NCBI RefSeq assembly: GCF_900169145.1
Contig: NZ_FXZD01000001.1
Span: forward strand, 124,001-188,000
Direction of reading: 5' to 3'
Origin: Brevibacterium antiquum CNRZ 918
Lineage (GTDB): Bacteria; Actinomycetota; Actinomycetes; Actinomycetales; Brevibacteriaceae
Length of the DNA: 64,000 bases
The notes under the pieces were generated by a model that was given only the letters and a program-made list of their open reading frames with translations, was not told where the DNA came from and did no database searches. This document shows positions 26,917-34,855 of this stretch, piece after piece. A program made the translations under genes and the position numbers. The stretch's first letter is position 1, and each line of letters opens with the position of its first letter.

Positions 26917-27028
26917 TTCAGTCGAATCTGAAAAACAATCGTTCTGGATTCGTCATGAATCCGCATTTCCACCCTCGACAACACGCGTGTCGCAGTCATT
27001 GACATGGTGTGATGCGGCTCACCAGACT
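26917..27028 (+). promoter_or_regulatory. Divergent promoter with two inverted repeats (Lrp-type operator candidates)
   Basis: GGATTC-GTCAT-GAATCC (26946–26962) and TTCAG-TCGAAT-CTGAA (26917–26932) are perfect inverted repeats between the Lrp gene and the M24 gene. TTGACA (26999–27004) and CAGACT (27023–27028), spaced 18 bp, form a promoter for the M24 gene with ATG 27035 6 nt beyond the -10, predicting a leaderless mRNA. Confidence 0.5.
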
Positions 27029-27034
27029 GTAGTC

Positions 27035-28363
27035 ATGAATGAGGGTGAGCTGTTCTACGCCGGAGAAGACAACCGGCCGGATGTGCAGGGAATGCGGCCC
27101 GGCGCCGAGCAGGGCCGAGCGGGGCAGGAAGTCAGGGCTCGTCCCCAGCCTCGGCCGGGCGAGGTCGACACGATCGGGGCGAACGATCTGTTCTTCTCCC
27201 CGGACGAATATCTGGGGCGCATCGCCTCGGTGCGCAATCGGATGATCGACCAGGGGCTGTCTGCGCTCATCGTCACGGACCCCGCAAATATCTACTACCT
27301 GACCGGCTACAACGCGTGGTCGTTCTACACCCCGCAGCTCCTGTTCGTTCCGGCCGCGGGTCCACTCACCCTGTTCCTGCGGGACATGGATGCCAGGGGA
27401 GCCACGCATACCTCGTGGCTGCCGCCCGAGGACATCGTCGGCTATCCCGAACGGTATGTGCAGAGGCCCCACATCCACCCGTTCGACTGGGTGTCCTTCG
27501 CGCTGCGGCAGCGCTGGGAGGTCGCCCGCGCGTCCTCCTCGCCGGTCGGAGTCGAGATGGATTCACATTTCTTCTCTCCGCGCGCTTTCCGATCGCTGGT
27601 CAACGGCGTTCCTGAGTGGAGACTGGTCGACTCCTTCGAACTGGTGAACTGGATCCGAGCGATCAAGTCCCCGGCAGAGGTTGCGCTGATGCGCACTGCC
27701 GCCGAGGTGACCACGGAATCGATGAACGCAGCGCTGGGCACGATTGGGGTCGGTGTCGCGCAGAACGAGGTGGCCGCGGAGATCGCGGCCGCGCAGGCTC
27801 GCGGGCGCGGCAGTGCCTGGGGTGACTACCCGGCCATCGTTCCGCTGCTGCCCACGGGAGAGAGTGCGGACACGCCGCACCTGAGCTGGACTAACCGCAA
27901 ATTCATCGACGACGAGTCGGTGAGCATTGAGCTGGCCGGCGTCCACCGCCGTTATCACGTGCCCCTGGCGCGGACCGCCGTGGTGGGGAAGCCGAAGCAG
28001 GAGCTCATCCGTCTCGAAGGCGTCGTTGCCGAGGGGCTGGCCGCGGTGCTCGACGTCGCCGCGCCCGAGGTCCCCACCGCTGAACTTGCCCGGACGTGGA
28101 ATCGGGTGTTGGCGCTGGCTGGGTTGGAGAAGCCGAGCCGTCTGGGGTACTCCATCGGGATCGGATATCCGCCCGATTGGGGCGAGCGCACGATCTCGAT
28201 CAGGACCGAGGACGACCAGTTCCTCGAGGCGGGAATGACCTTCCACCTCATCTGCGGCATGTGGATGAACGGGTACGGGTACGAACTGTCGGAGTCCATC
28301 CTCATCACCGACACCGGCTGTGACACATTCACCGCGTTCCCGCGCGAGCTCATCCGGGTCTGA
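27035..28363 (+). CDS. M24-family hydrolase, ectoine hydrolase-like (DoeA/EutD)
   Basis: 442 residues from ATG 27035. The match to ectoine hydrolase is close by eye: VTDPANIYYLTGYNAWSFYTPQLLFVP, VGVEMDSHFFSPRAF, VNWIRAIKSPAEVALMRTAAEV, GDYPAIVPLLPTGESADTPHLSW, IELAGVHRRYHVPLARTAVVGKP and YSIGIGYPPDWGERTISIR. In EutD a glutamate attacks the ectoine ring; the Glu in IELAG (Glu299) is at the equivalent place. The family cleaves ectoine to N-acetyl-2,4-diaminobutyrate. The first ~50 residues are a disordered Gly/Arg-rich extension. DoeB deacetylase and DoeC dehydrogenase genes are not present nearby, so a related substrate or a split pathway is possible; ordinary Xaa-Pro peptidase is less likely. 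Confidence 0.8.
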   Translation: MNEGELFYAGEDNRPDVQGMRPGAEQGRAGQEVRARPQPRPGEVDTIGANDLFFSPDEYLGRIASVRNRMIDQGLSALIVTDPANIYYLTGYNAWSFYTPQLLFVPAAGPLTLFLRDMDARGATHTSWLPPEDIVGYPERYVQRPHIHPFDWVSFALRQRWEVARASSSPVGVEMDSHFFSPRAFRSLVNGVPEWRLVDSFELVNWIRAIKSPAEVALMRTAAEVTTESMNAALGTIGVGVAQNEVAAEIAAAQARGRGSAWGDYPAIVPLLPTGESADTPHLSWTNRKFIDDESVSIELAGVHRRYHVPLARTAVVGKPKQELIRLEGVVAEGLAAVLDVAAPEVPTAELARTWNRVLALAGLEKPSRLGYSIGIGYPPDWGERTISIRTEDDQFLEAGMTFHLICGMWMNGYGYELSESILITDTGCDTFTAFPRELIRV

Positions 28364-28429
28364 CCTGAGCCTCGGTGATCTCGGATCCATGGCCGTCCCC
28401 CTGCCGCGCAGCTGCTCCTCGGCTTGGCC

Positions 28430-29818
28430 TCAGACCATGAACTGGATCCAGAGTCCGAGGCAGAGGGCATTGGCTCCAGCCACGGCCAAGGCTCGGCCCT
28501 GCACCCAGCCGATGTCACTCGCCGAGGCGGGCCCGGAGGGATCGGCCATCTGCACGGACATCGCCACACGTGGGGGAGCAGCCAGCGCAGCGAGTGAGCC
28601 GGCTGCGTTCCCTGCGGCAACCACGGGCAGGGACGAGACGTGGGATGCGGCGGCGACTGCGTCGATGGTGCCGGTGAACATGGAGTTGGCGCCGGTGTTC
28701 GAGCCGGTGACCACAGCTCCTGTGGCGGTCAGCCAGGGCGTGAGCAGGACGAGGCCGGCGGGTACCAGTGATCCGATCGCAGCGCTCATCCCGGTTGTCG
28801 TCATGATCCAACCCATGAGCATGAAGGCCGCTGTCCCTGCCCCGATGGGTGCCCAGGAGCGCACGGCAGAACGCGTGACGGTGCGCCGAGAGTCCACCGT
28901 GAACGCCGCGATTATGCAGGCGGCAGCCAACCAGAACGGGGGAGAGGCGACGATCTGAGTCAGCAGCGAAGGGAAGGTGGACTGGAGTGCGCGAGCAAGG
29001 AGCAGGCCGAGAGTCAGTGTTGCGTAGGGCAGTACAGCGATTCCCAGCCGCCGGGTGAAGCCGGTGCTGCGACGCCGGATGATGAAGAGCCCGCCCATGA
29101 CTGCAATGACGAGGAGTGAGCCGATGATGCCTGCCGGGGCCATGCCGATCGCAATGCTGGCTGTCAGGATGCCCGCCCACATGAGGGCGGCGGTCGCGGC
29201 GATCCCGAGGCAGGAGACGAGGCCAGGCCGCATGATGAGGATCACCGAGGCGGCCACGATGACCACAGGGATCGCATTGATCCACGCCGTCGCGACGCCA
29301 AGCTCGTCGACGTCGAGGTCGGCCAATGCCGCCGCGACCGTCGTGCCCGGCCCCAACGCTCCCCACGGTACGGCGATGAGGCCCAGGAGTCCGAGCATCG
29401 CCGATTGACGCAGCGAGCATCCGAGCAGTCGGAGGACGGGGACTCCGATCGTCACACCGATGCCGAAGCCGGTGACTGATTCGGCGAACGGGACGATGCC
29501 GAAGACGACGAGGGCCACACCGAGCGGCCGACTGGGTGCCGCAGATTCGACCCAGGCGGAGATCTCGCCCATCGAACCCGCCGCTTCGAGGAGCCGTGCG
29601 AGCACCATGCCGAAGAGGAGGATGAGGGCGACTTCGAGGATGAGTGGAAAGTAGTCAGCACCGGATTGGAGCAGAACCGACATCGGCGTCGGAAAGAAGA
29701 GGACGACCGAGAGTCCGGCGGCGATGACCCCGGCTGTGGCGGAGATCCACGAGCTCTGCCTGAGGATGAGCAGGGCGATGGCGAGCATAATGGGGGCAAG
29801 CGCCAGCAGTGGTGTCAT
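28430..29818 (-). CDS. LldP-family (L-lactate permease-like) transporter
   Basis: 462 residues from ATG 29818, about 12–14 hydrophobic helices. Characteristic segments for the LctP/LldP family are SMGEISAWVESAAPSRPLGVALVVFGIVPFAESVTGFGIGVTIGVPVLRLLGC, and ATGAVVTGSNTGANSMFTGTIDAVA. The family imports lactate, glycolate or other small carboxylates by proton symport. Here it sits beside an ectoine-hydrolase-like gene and a divergent XRE–cupin regulator rather than a lactate dehydrogenase, so the real substrate may be different. It converges with the M24 gene (66 bp gap). Confidence 0.82.
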   Translation of the reverse strand: MTPLLALAPIMLAIALLILRQSSWISATAGVIAAGLSVVLFFPTPMSVLLQSGADYFPLILEVALILLFGMVLARLLEAAGSMGEISAWVESAAPSRPLGVALVVFGIVPFAESVTGFGIGVTIGVPVLRLLGCSLRQSAMLGLLGLIAVPWGALGPGTTVAAALADLDVDELGVATAWINAIPVVIVAASVILIMRPGLVSCLGIAATAALMWAGILTASIAIGMAPAGIIGSLLVIAVMGGLFIIRRRSTGFTRRLGIAVLPYATLTLGLLLARALQSTFPSLLTQIVASPPFWLAAACIIAAFTVDSRRTVTRSAVRSWAPIGAGTAAFMLMGWIMTTTGMSAAIGSLVPAGLVLLTPWLTATGAVVTGSNTGANSMFTGTIDAVAAASHVSSLPVVAAGNAAGSLAALAAPPRVAMSVQMADPSGPASASDIGWVQGRALAVAGANALCLGLWIQFMV

Positions 29819-29868
29819 ATGAGAAGGTCCATCATGTGAAAAGGGTACTTTGGCAGAATTCACTCTAC

Positions 29869-29889
29869 TATTCAAGAATAATCTATGAT
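29869..29889 (+). promoter_or_regulatory. Operator candidate and -10 box of the XRE–cupin gene
   Basis: TATTC-AA-GAATA (29869–29880) is a perfect inverted repeat just ahead of TATGAT (29884–29889), which is 6 nt before ATG 29896. The site lies in the region shared with the divergent permease, consistent with autoregulation and permease control. Confidence 0.5.
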
Positions 29890-29895
29890 GTCACA

Positions 29896-30444
29896 ATGGC
29901 GAACACAGAGGACCTCGGAGCTCGAGTATTCGGCGCGCGCATCAGAGCCCGCCGCAAGTACAACGACTTCACGCTCAACGAACTCGCAGTCCGTGCCGGG
30001 ATCTCACGGGCAGCCTTGTCGAAGATCGAACGCGGCGAACAGGACACGTCCGTCTCGAACGCCATGGGCCTCTCCCGCGCTCTCGGCGTCGATGTCGGAG
30101 AACTCCTCGCCCCGCCGGAGGTGTTCATCACCCCCAGTCACTCCATCCCCGCCCACAGCGCATACGGCAGGGGCACCCTGCGGCGGGACCTTCCCGCGCC
30201 GCAGGAGAACATGGAAGTCGTTCACTACAGACTTGATCCGCACTGCGAAACTGCGTCGTTCGCGGCACACCGCAGCGGCTCACGTGAGACCTTCTTCGTC
30301 CTCGCCGGCGCTATCGAAATCGTCACGATCGATCGCCGGACCACCTTGCGAGTCGGCGACTGTGCGCAGGCGCCGGGCGACGTTCCCCATCAGCTGTCCA
30401 ACCCGGGTGACGAGCCGGCAGAACTCATGCTCATCATCGTCTGA
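29896..30444 (+). CDS. XRE-family regulator with C-terminal cupin
   Basis: 182 residues. The N-terminal HTH (about residues 12–66: VFGARIRARRKYNDFTLNELAVRAGISRAALSKIERGEQDTSVSNAMGLSRALGVDVGELL) is followed by a cupin beta-barrel (about 105–180, HRSGSRETFFVLAGAIEIVTIDRRTTLRVGDCAQAPGDVPHQLSN). Such two-domain proteins bind a small ligand in the cupin and control adjacent catabolic or transport genes. Its ATG is predicted to be leaderless. The divergent LldP-type permease is the likely target; the ligand cannot be inferred. Confidence 0.9.
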   Translation: MANTEDLGARVFGARIRARRKYNDFTLNELAVRAGISRAALSKIERGEQDTSVSNAMGLSRALGVDVGELLAPPEVFITPSHSIPAHSAYGRGTLRRDLPAPQENMEVVHYRLDPHCETASFAAHRSGSRETFFVLAGAIEIVTIDRRTTLRVGDCAQAPGDVPHQLSNPGDEPAELMLIIV

Positions 30445-30574
30445 GGGCTGCGGGGAGCCTCAGAGACAGCAGAATGCCCCGTGGTCTGAAAGCATCCTTG
30501 ACGAAACGAACCGACCTCGGGCATCCTGGTTCTGATCCATTCCCGACGAAAGTCAGTCGCTTCGTGAAGTAATT

Positions 30575-30636
30575 CCTCATTTCCGCACCACGCGGGTGCA
30601 TCGGACCCGCAGCGCACTTCTGTGCACGAAATGAGG
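30575..30636 (+). promoter_or_regulatory. Foldable ABC-F leader that pairs with its own ribosome-binding site
   Basis: CCTCATTTC (30575–30583) is perfectly complementary to GAAATGAGG (30628–30636), which includes the GAGG Shine-Dalgarno of the ABC-F gene (ATG 30643). Inside this 9-bp stem are GCGGGT/ACCCGC (30592–30597/30605–30610) and GCAC/GTGC (30614–30617/30622–30625), with GCAC 30585 as an alternative partner. The fold would hide the ribosome-binding site. Antibiotic-inducible attenuation is known for several ABC-F genes; the mechanism here is inferred from sequence alone. Confidence 0.6.
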
Positions 30637-30642
30637 TCACAC

Positions 30643-32294
30643 ATGACTGCTGCCGTATCCATCTCCACTCTCGGATACCGCCTCGGCGACGACACCGAGA
30701 TCTTCACATCGCTGAGCGCCTCGATCCCGGCTGCAGCCGTCGGACTGGTCGGCGACAACGGAGTCGGCAAATCAACCCTCGCCAGGATCATCGCCGGACT
30801 GCTCAGGCCCACTGCCGGAAGCATCACCGGTGCTGAGGGCGCCGTCTACATCGATCAGCTGCTGCCGCACACCGAAGACAGCGTTGCCTCGGCGCTGGGG
30901 ATCACCGACATCAGATCGGCGTTGTCGACAGCCCTGTCCGGTGAGGCCCACCCGATGACTTCGACGTCATCGGGGATGACTGGGACATCGAAGAGCGGGC
31001 GCTGAGCGCCCTGGCCGATCTCGGCCTCAACCTCGACGCCCCTGCCCTGGACCGGCGGCTGTCCACCTTCTCGGGAGGTCAGGCCATGCGCATCGGTTTG
31101 GCCAGAGCTGCGCTGGCAGGCGAGCGCTGGCTGATCCTCGACGAACCCAGCAACAATCTCGACGAGGCAGGGCGTCGACGCCTGGCCGCTCTGCTCAAGG
31201 ACAGGATCGGACCGACCCTGGTGATCTCGCACGACCGCGCACTTCTGTCGACGGTCTCGACGATCGTCGAGATGACGGACCAGCTGCGGGTGTACGGAGG
31301 AGACTTCGACGACTACGAGGCCATGGTCGCTGCCGAGGAAGAGGCGAAGCTCGCCGACGTCGTCGATGCCAAGAAGGCCCTGACGATCGAGAAGCGCCAG
31401 CGCATCGAACTTGAAACGAAACTGGCCCGATCCGACCGAAAGGCGGCCAAGGACAAGGAGAACAAACGGCGGCCCAAGATCGTCATGAACGGTCTGACGG
31501 ACTTCGCCCAGAAGAGCGCAGCAAAGCGACGCGGAGACAAAGCCGCCGACGAGGAGCAGGCCCGCTCCTCTGTTCGCTCTGCCAAGGACGCCCTGCGCAG
31601 GGACTCGAGCATTCGCCTGGATCTGCCGGAGACCTCGATCCATTCCGGTAAGCGAGTACTCGACATCTCCGGGGGAGTGCTGGACCAGCCGCGCACAGTG
31701 GTCGGTCCCGAGCGCATCAGGCTGACCGGTGCCAACGGCTCTGGGAAATCGACGATGTTGACAGCAATCGCCGGCCGCCAAGACACGGGCGCGCCGATCG
31801 ACGAACTGTTTCCGAACATGTCGATCACAGTTCCGGTCCCGGTCGGCATCCTCGACCAGCAGTACAGACTGCCGCCGACACTGACCGTCATGGAGGCGGT
31901 GAGGGAGAACAACCCCAGTCTCGGCCCGCAGCGCGTCCACGAGGTATTGGCTGCGATGGGGCTGCGAGCGGGCCGGACCGATCAGCTGTGCTCGACCCTG
32001 TCGGGAGGGGAGCGCTTCCGTGTGGCATTGGCGAAGAGCCTGCTCCAGGATCCCGCACCGCAGCTGCTCGTCCTCGATGAGCCCGGCAACAACCTCGACC
32101 TGTCATCGCTGAGCGCTCTGGTCACGGCCCTAGACGGATTCGGCGGCGCAATGATCGTCATCACTCACGATGATCGTCTCGCCGAGGAGCTGCGACTTGA
32201 CGTCGAATGGGACATTCGGGAATTTCTGGCCCTGGAAAGGGTTGATGTGGGCAGGGATGAGAATGAGACGGAGGGCTCATGCGCGCGATCGTGA
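30643..32294 (+). pseudogene. ABC-F ATPase (frameshifted)
   Basis: The first frame runs 30643–31005 and includes Walker A GLVGDNGVGKSTLARIIAG; it then loses homology after GEAHP and stops. From about 30954 the sequence continues in another frame with the expected DFDVIGDDWDIEERALSAL, FSGGQAMRIGLARAALAG, LILDEPSNNLD, an inter-domain linker with EKRQRIELETKLARSDRKAAKDKENKRRP, and the second cassette (LTGANGSGKSTMLTAIAG, LSGGERFRVALAKSLLQDP, LLVLDEPGNNLD). One base appears to be missing at about 30950–30957 (cccgatgac instead of ccggatgac). No membrane domain is present, so this is an ABC-F protein of the ribosome-acting type. The break may be a real mutation, phase variation or a sequencing error. 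Confidence 0.8.
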
Positions 32295-32342
32295 GAGGAC
32301 AGCCTGTGCTTGTGCAGGTCTCCCATCATTTGACGGCTCGGG

Positions 32343-32348
32343 GATAAT
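32343..32348 (+). promoter_or_regulatory. Candidate -10 box, leaderless start of dusB
   Basis: GATAAT is 6 nt upstream of GTG 32355 (and 3 nt upstream of ATG 32352). Spacing matching other genes here favours GTG 32355. Confidence 0.5.
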
Positions 32349-32351
32349 GGC

Positions 32352-33542
32352 ATGGTGAGTGTCATCAGCCCTGCCCCAGAAGCCGTATCCCCAGCCACCG
32401 CCGAGCCTCTGCGCATCGGCCCCATCGAGCTGTCCTCGCCAGTGGTGCTCGCACCGATGGCGGGAATCACCAACACAGCCTTCCGGCGCCTGTGCCGTGA
32501 GTACGGGGCTGGTCTCTACGTGACGGAGATGGTGACGTCCCGAGCCCTAGTCGAACGCAGTCCCAAGAGCATGCGCATCATCCAACACGAGCCCTTCGAG
32601 ACTCCGCGTTCGGTTCAGCTCTACGGCGTCGACCCGGTCACGATCGGGCAGGCTGTGCGGATGATCGTCGAAGAGGACCGCGCCGACCACATCGACCTCA
32701 ACTTCGGGTGCCCCGTACCCAAGATCACCCGGAAGGGTGGCGGCTCGGCCCTGCCGTGGAAGAAGGACCTGTTCGAAGCCATCGTCACCACGGCCGTGAC
32801 CGAAGCAGACCGTGGTGGCATCCCATTGACGGTGAAGATGCGCAAAGGCATCGACAAGGACCACCAGACCTTCCTCGACGCCGGCGAGACAGCCCGCAAT
32901 GCGGGGGTGGCAGCGGTCGCCCTCCACGGTCGGTCCGCAGCTGACCTGTACTCCGGCCAGGCGGACTGGGACGCCATCGCTAGACTCAAGGACCACCTCG
33001 GCGACACCGTTCCCGTTTTGGGCAACGGAGATATCTTCTCGGCCGAGGATGCACTCGACATGATGCGCCGTACAGGATGCGACGGCGTCGTCATCGGCCG
33101 TGGGTGTCAGGGACGGCCCTGGCTGTTCGGTGACCTCGCCAATGCGCTCAGCGGCAGCGATGAACGTTTCCGGCCAGGCCTCGCCGAGGTGGCCCGAGCC
33201 GTCTACAAGCACGGCGAATACCTGGCCGAATACTATGAGGACGAGTTCTACGGTGTCCGTGACCTGCGCAAACACATTGCCTGGTATTTCAAGGGCTACC
33301 CGGTCGGGGGTGACCTGCGTCGTCAGCTGGCGATGGTCTCCTCGCTCGAGGAGCTCGAGGGACTGCTGGCGCAGCTCGATCACGACGCACCGTATCCTGG
33401 TACGGATGCGGAAGGCTCCCGGGGGCGGACCACCCGCCCGAAGAAGCCGCATCTGCCCGAAGGGTGGCTTGACTCACGCATCTTCGATGTCAGCGGGAAG
33501 TCTCTGCTCTCCGAGGCGGAACTCGACATCTCGGGAGGATGA
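32352..33542 (+). CDS. dusB: tRNA-dihydrouridine synthase (DusB-like)
   Basis: 396 residues from ATG 32352; GTG 32355, one codon later, is the better fit to a leaderless transcript. The FMN TIM-barrel begins VVLAPMAGITNTAFRRLCREYGAGLYVTEMV. Catalytic Cys is in HIDLNFGCPVPKITRKGGGSAL; FMN/phosphate residues lie in VLGNGDIFSAEDAL and GCDGVVIGRGCQGRPWLF. The C-terminal helical domain carries RKHIAWYFKGYPVGGDLR. DUS enzymes reduce specific uridines in tRNA. The gene precedes dgt, with the stop codon next to the dgt ribosome-binding site; dusB–dgt–dnaG is a frequent actinobacterial order. Confidence 0.95.
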   Translation: MVSVISPAPEAVSPATAEPLRIGPIELSSPVVLAPMAGITNTAFRRLCREYGAGLYVTEMVTSRALVERSPKSMRIIQHEPFETPRSVQLYGVDPVTIGQAVRMIVEEDRADHIDLNFGCPVPKITRKGGGSALPWKKDLFEAIVTTAVTEADRGGIPLTVKMRKGIDKDHQTFLDAGETARNAGVAAVALHGRSAADLYSGQADWDAIARLKDHLGDTVPVLGNGDIFSAEDALDMMRRTGCDGVVIGRGCQGRPWLFGDLANALSGSDERFRPGLAEVARAVYKHGEYLAEYYEDEFYGVRDLRKHIAWYFKGYPVGGDLRRQLAMVSSLEELEGLLAQLDHDAPYPGTDAEGSRGRTTRPKKPHLPEGWLDSRIFDVSGKSLLSEAELDISGG

Positions 33543-33544
33543 CC

Positions 33545-34852
33545 ATGCCATTCGAATCTCACCCACGCACGTCTGTGCGCTCGGGAACCGTAGCGGTATA
33601 CACGCCGTGGGACGAAGAACGGTGGGTGAGCGAACCGGCAAAGAATCCGCGCCGATCGGCCTTTCAGCGCGACCGGGCACGGGTGCTGCACTCCGCTGGC
33701 CTGCGCCGACTCGGTGCCAAGACACAGGTCGTCTCACCTGGAACCGATGATTTCGTTCGGACTCGGCTCACGCATTCCCTCGAAGTCGCCCAGGTCGGAC
33801 GCGAACTTGCCAGATACCTGGGCTGCGATCCTGATATCGTCGACACCGCCTGCCTGAGTCATGACCTCGGCCACCCACCATTCGGCCACCACGGCGAAAC
33901 CATCCTCGACGCGCTGTGCATCGACGTCGGCGGGTTCGAAGGCAACGCGCAGACGCTGCGCCTGGTCACGCGAATCGAGCCGAAGGTGATTGCCGACGAC
34001 TCTCGCCCAGCCGGGCTCAATCTGACACGGGCGAGTCTCGATGCGTTGACCAAGTACCCCTGGTCGAGGAGCGAAGCGAACGTCGGTCGGCGTGACTCCG
34101 GTGTCCGAAAGTTCGGCGTCTACGACGATGACAGAGGAGTCTTCGACTTCTATCGCGAGTGCATTGAAGATGGGAAACGCTGCATCGAAGCCCAGGTGAT
34201 GGACCTTGCCGATGACATCTCCTACTCCGTCCACGACGTCGAAGACTCGATCGCCGGCGGTCACCTGCACCTGGGCGAGTTCGCTGCCGAGAACCGCCGC
34301 GGAGAGCTCTTCGACATCACCCGGAAGTGGTATCTGCCGACTACGAGTGATGAGGAGATGGACAAGGCGCTGTCAAGACTGCAGGCAGCGGCATATTGGC
34401 CCTCTGAGACCTACGACGGATCCAGGCGGGCCCAAGCAGCACTCAAGCACATGACGAGTCAGCTCATCGGACGGTTCGTCGGTGCCGCAGAAGCTGCCAC
34501 TCGTGAGGAGTTCGGGTGGGAGCCCCTGGCTCGCTATGCAGCCTCCCTCGTCGTCCCCGAACCAACGGTTGTCGAGATCGCCGTTCTGAAGGGAATGGCA
34601 ACTCTGACGGTGATGGTCACCGAAGATCGTCTGCGACTGCATGACATCCAGTCCGCCGTCATCACCGATCTGGCCCAGTGGTATGCCGAGGCACCGATGA
34701 ATCTCGACCCGATGTTCAGGGCCGACTACTTCGAGGCTGCCGACGACGCGGCCAGGCTGCGCGTCGTCGTCGATCAGATCGCATCCTTGACCGACCACTC
34801 CGCCTGGGCGCTGTACCACCAGCTCAAAGCAGGAGCGGAGGATCGTCTCTAG
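33545..34852 (+). CDS. dgt: Deoxyguanosinetriphosphate triphosphohydrolase-like protein
   Basis: 435 residues. ATG 33545 is preferred over ATG 33539 because GGGAGG ends directly at 33538, leaving a workable 6-nt gap only for the second ATG. The HD metal-binding domain is clear: RTRLTHSLEVAQVGRELARYLG, then ACLSHDLGHPPFGHHGE (HD motif), and AQVMDLADDISYSVHDVED (the distal Asp). The enzyme hydrolyses dNTPs to nucleoside and triphosphate, here probably the actinobacterial type without dGTP specificity. It sits between dusB and dnaG in an operon. Confidence 0.93.
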   Translation: MPFESHPRTSVRSGTVAVYTPWDEERWVSEPAKNPRRSAFQRDRARVLHSAGLRRLGAKTQVVSPGTDDFVRTRLTHSLEVAQVGRELARYLGCDPDIVDTACLSHDLGHPPFGHHGETILDALCIDVGGFEGNAQTLRLVTRIEPKVIADDSRPAGLNLTRASLDALTKYPWSRSEANVGRRDSGVRKFGVYDDDRGVFDFYRECIEDGKRCIEAQVMDLADDISYSVHDVEDSIAGGHLHLGEFAAENRRGELFDITRKWYLPTTSDEEMDKALSRLQAAAYWPSETYDGSRRAQAALKHMTSQLIGRFVGAAEAATREEFGWEPLARYAASLVVPEPTVVEIAVLKGMATLTVMVTEDRLRLHDIQSAVITDLAQWYAEAPMNLDPMFRADYFEAADDAARLRVVVDQIASLTDHSAWALYHQLKAGAEDRL

Positions 34853-34855
34853 ACC

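Noticed and set aside
26361-27005. 215-codon N-terminal extension of the aminotransferase
   Set aside because: It overlaps the Lrp/AsnC gene on the same strand in another frame and the divergent promoter; homology begins at ATG 26360.
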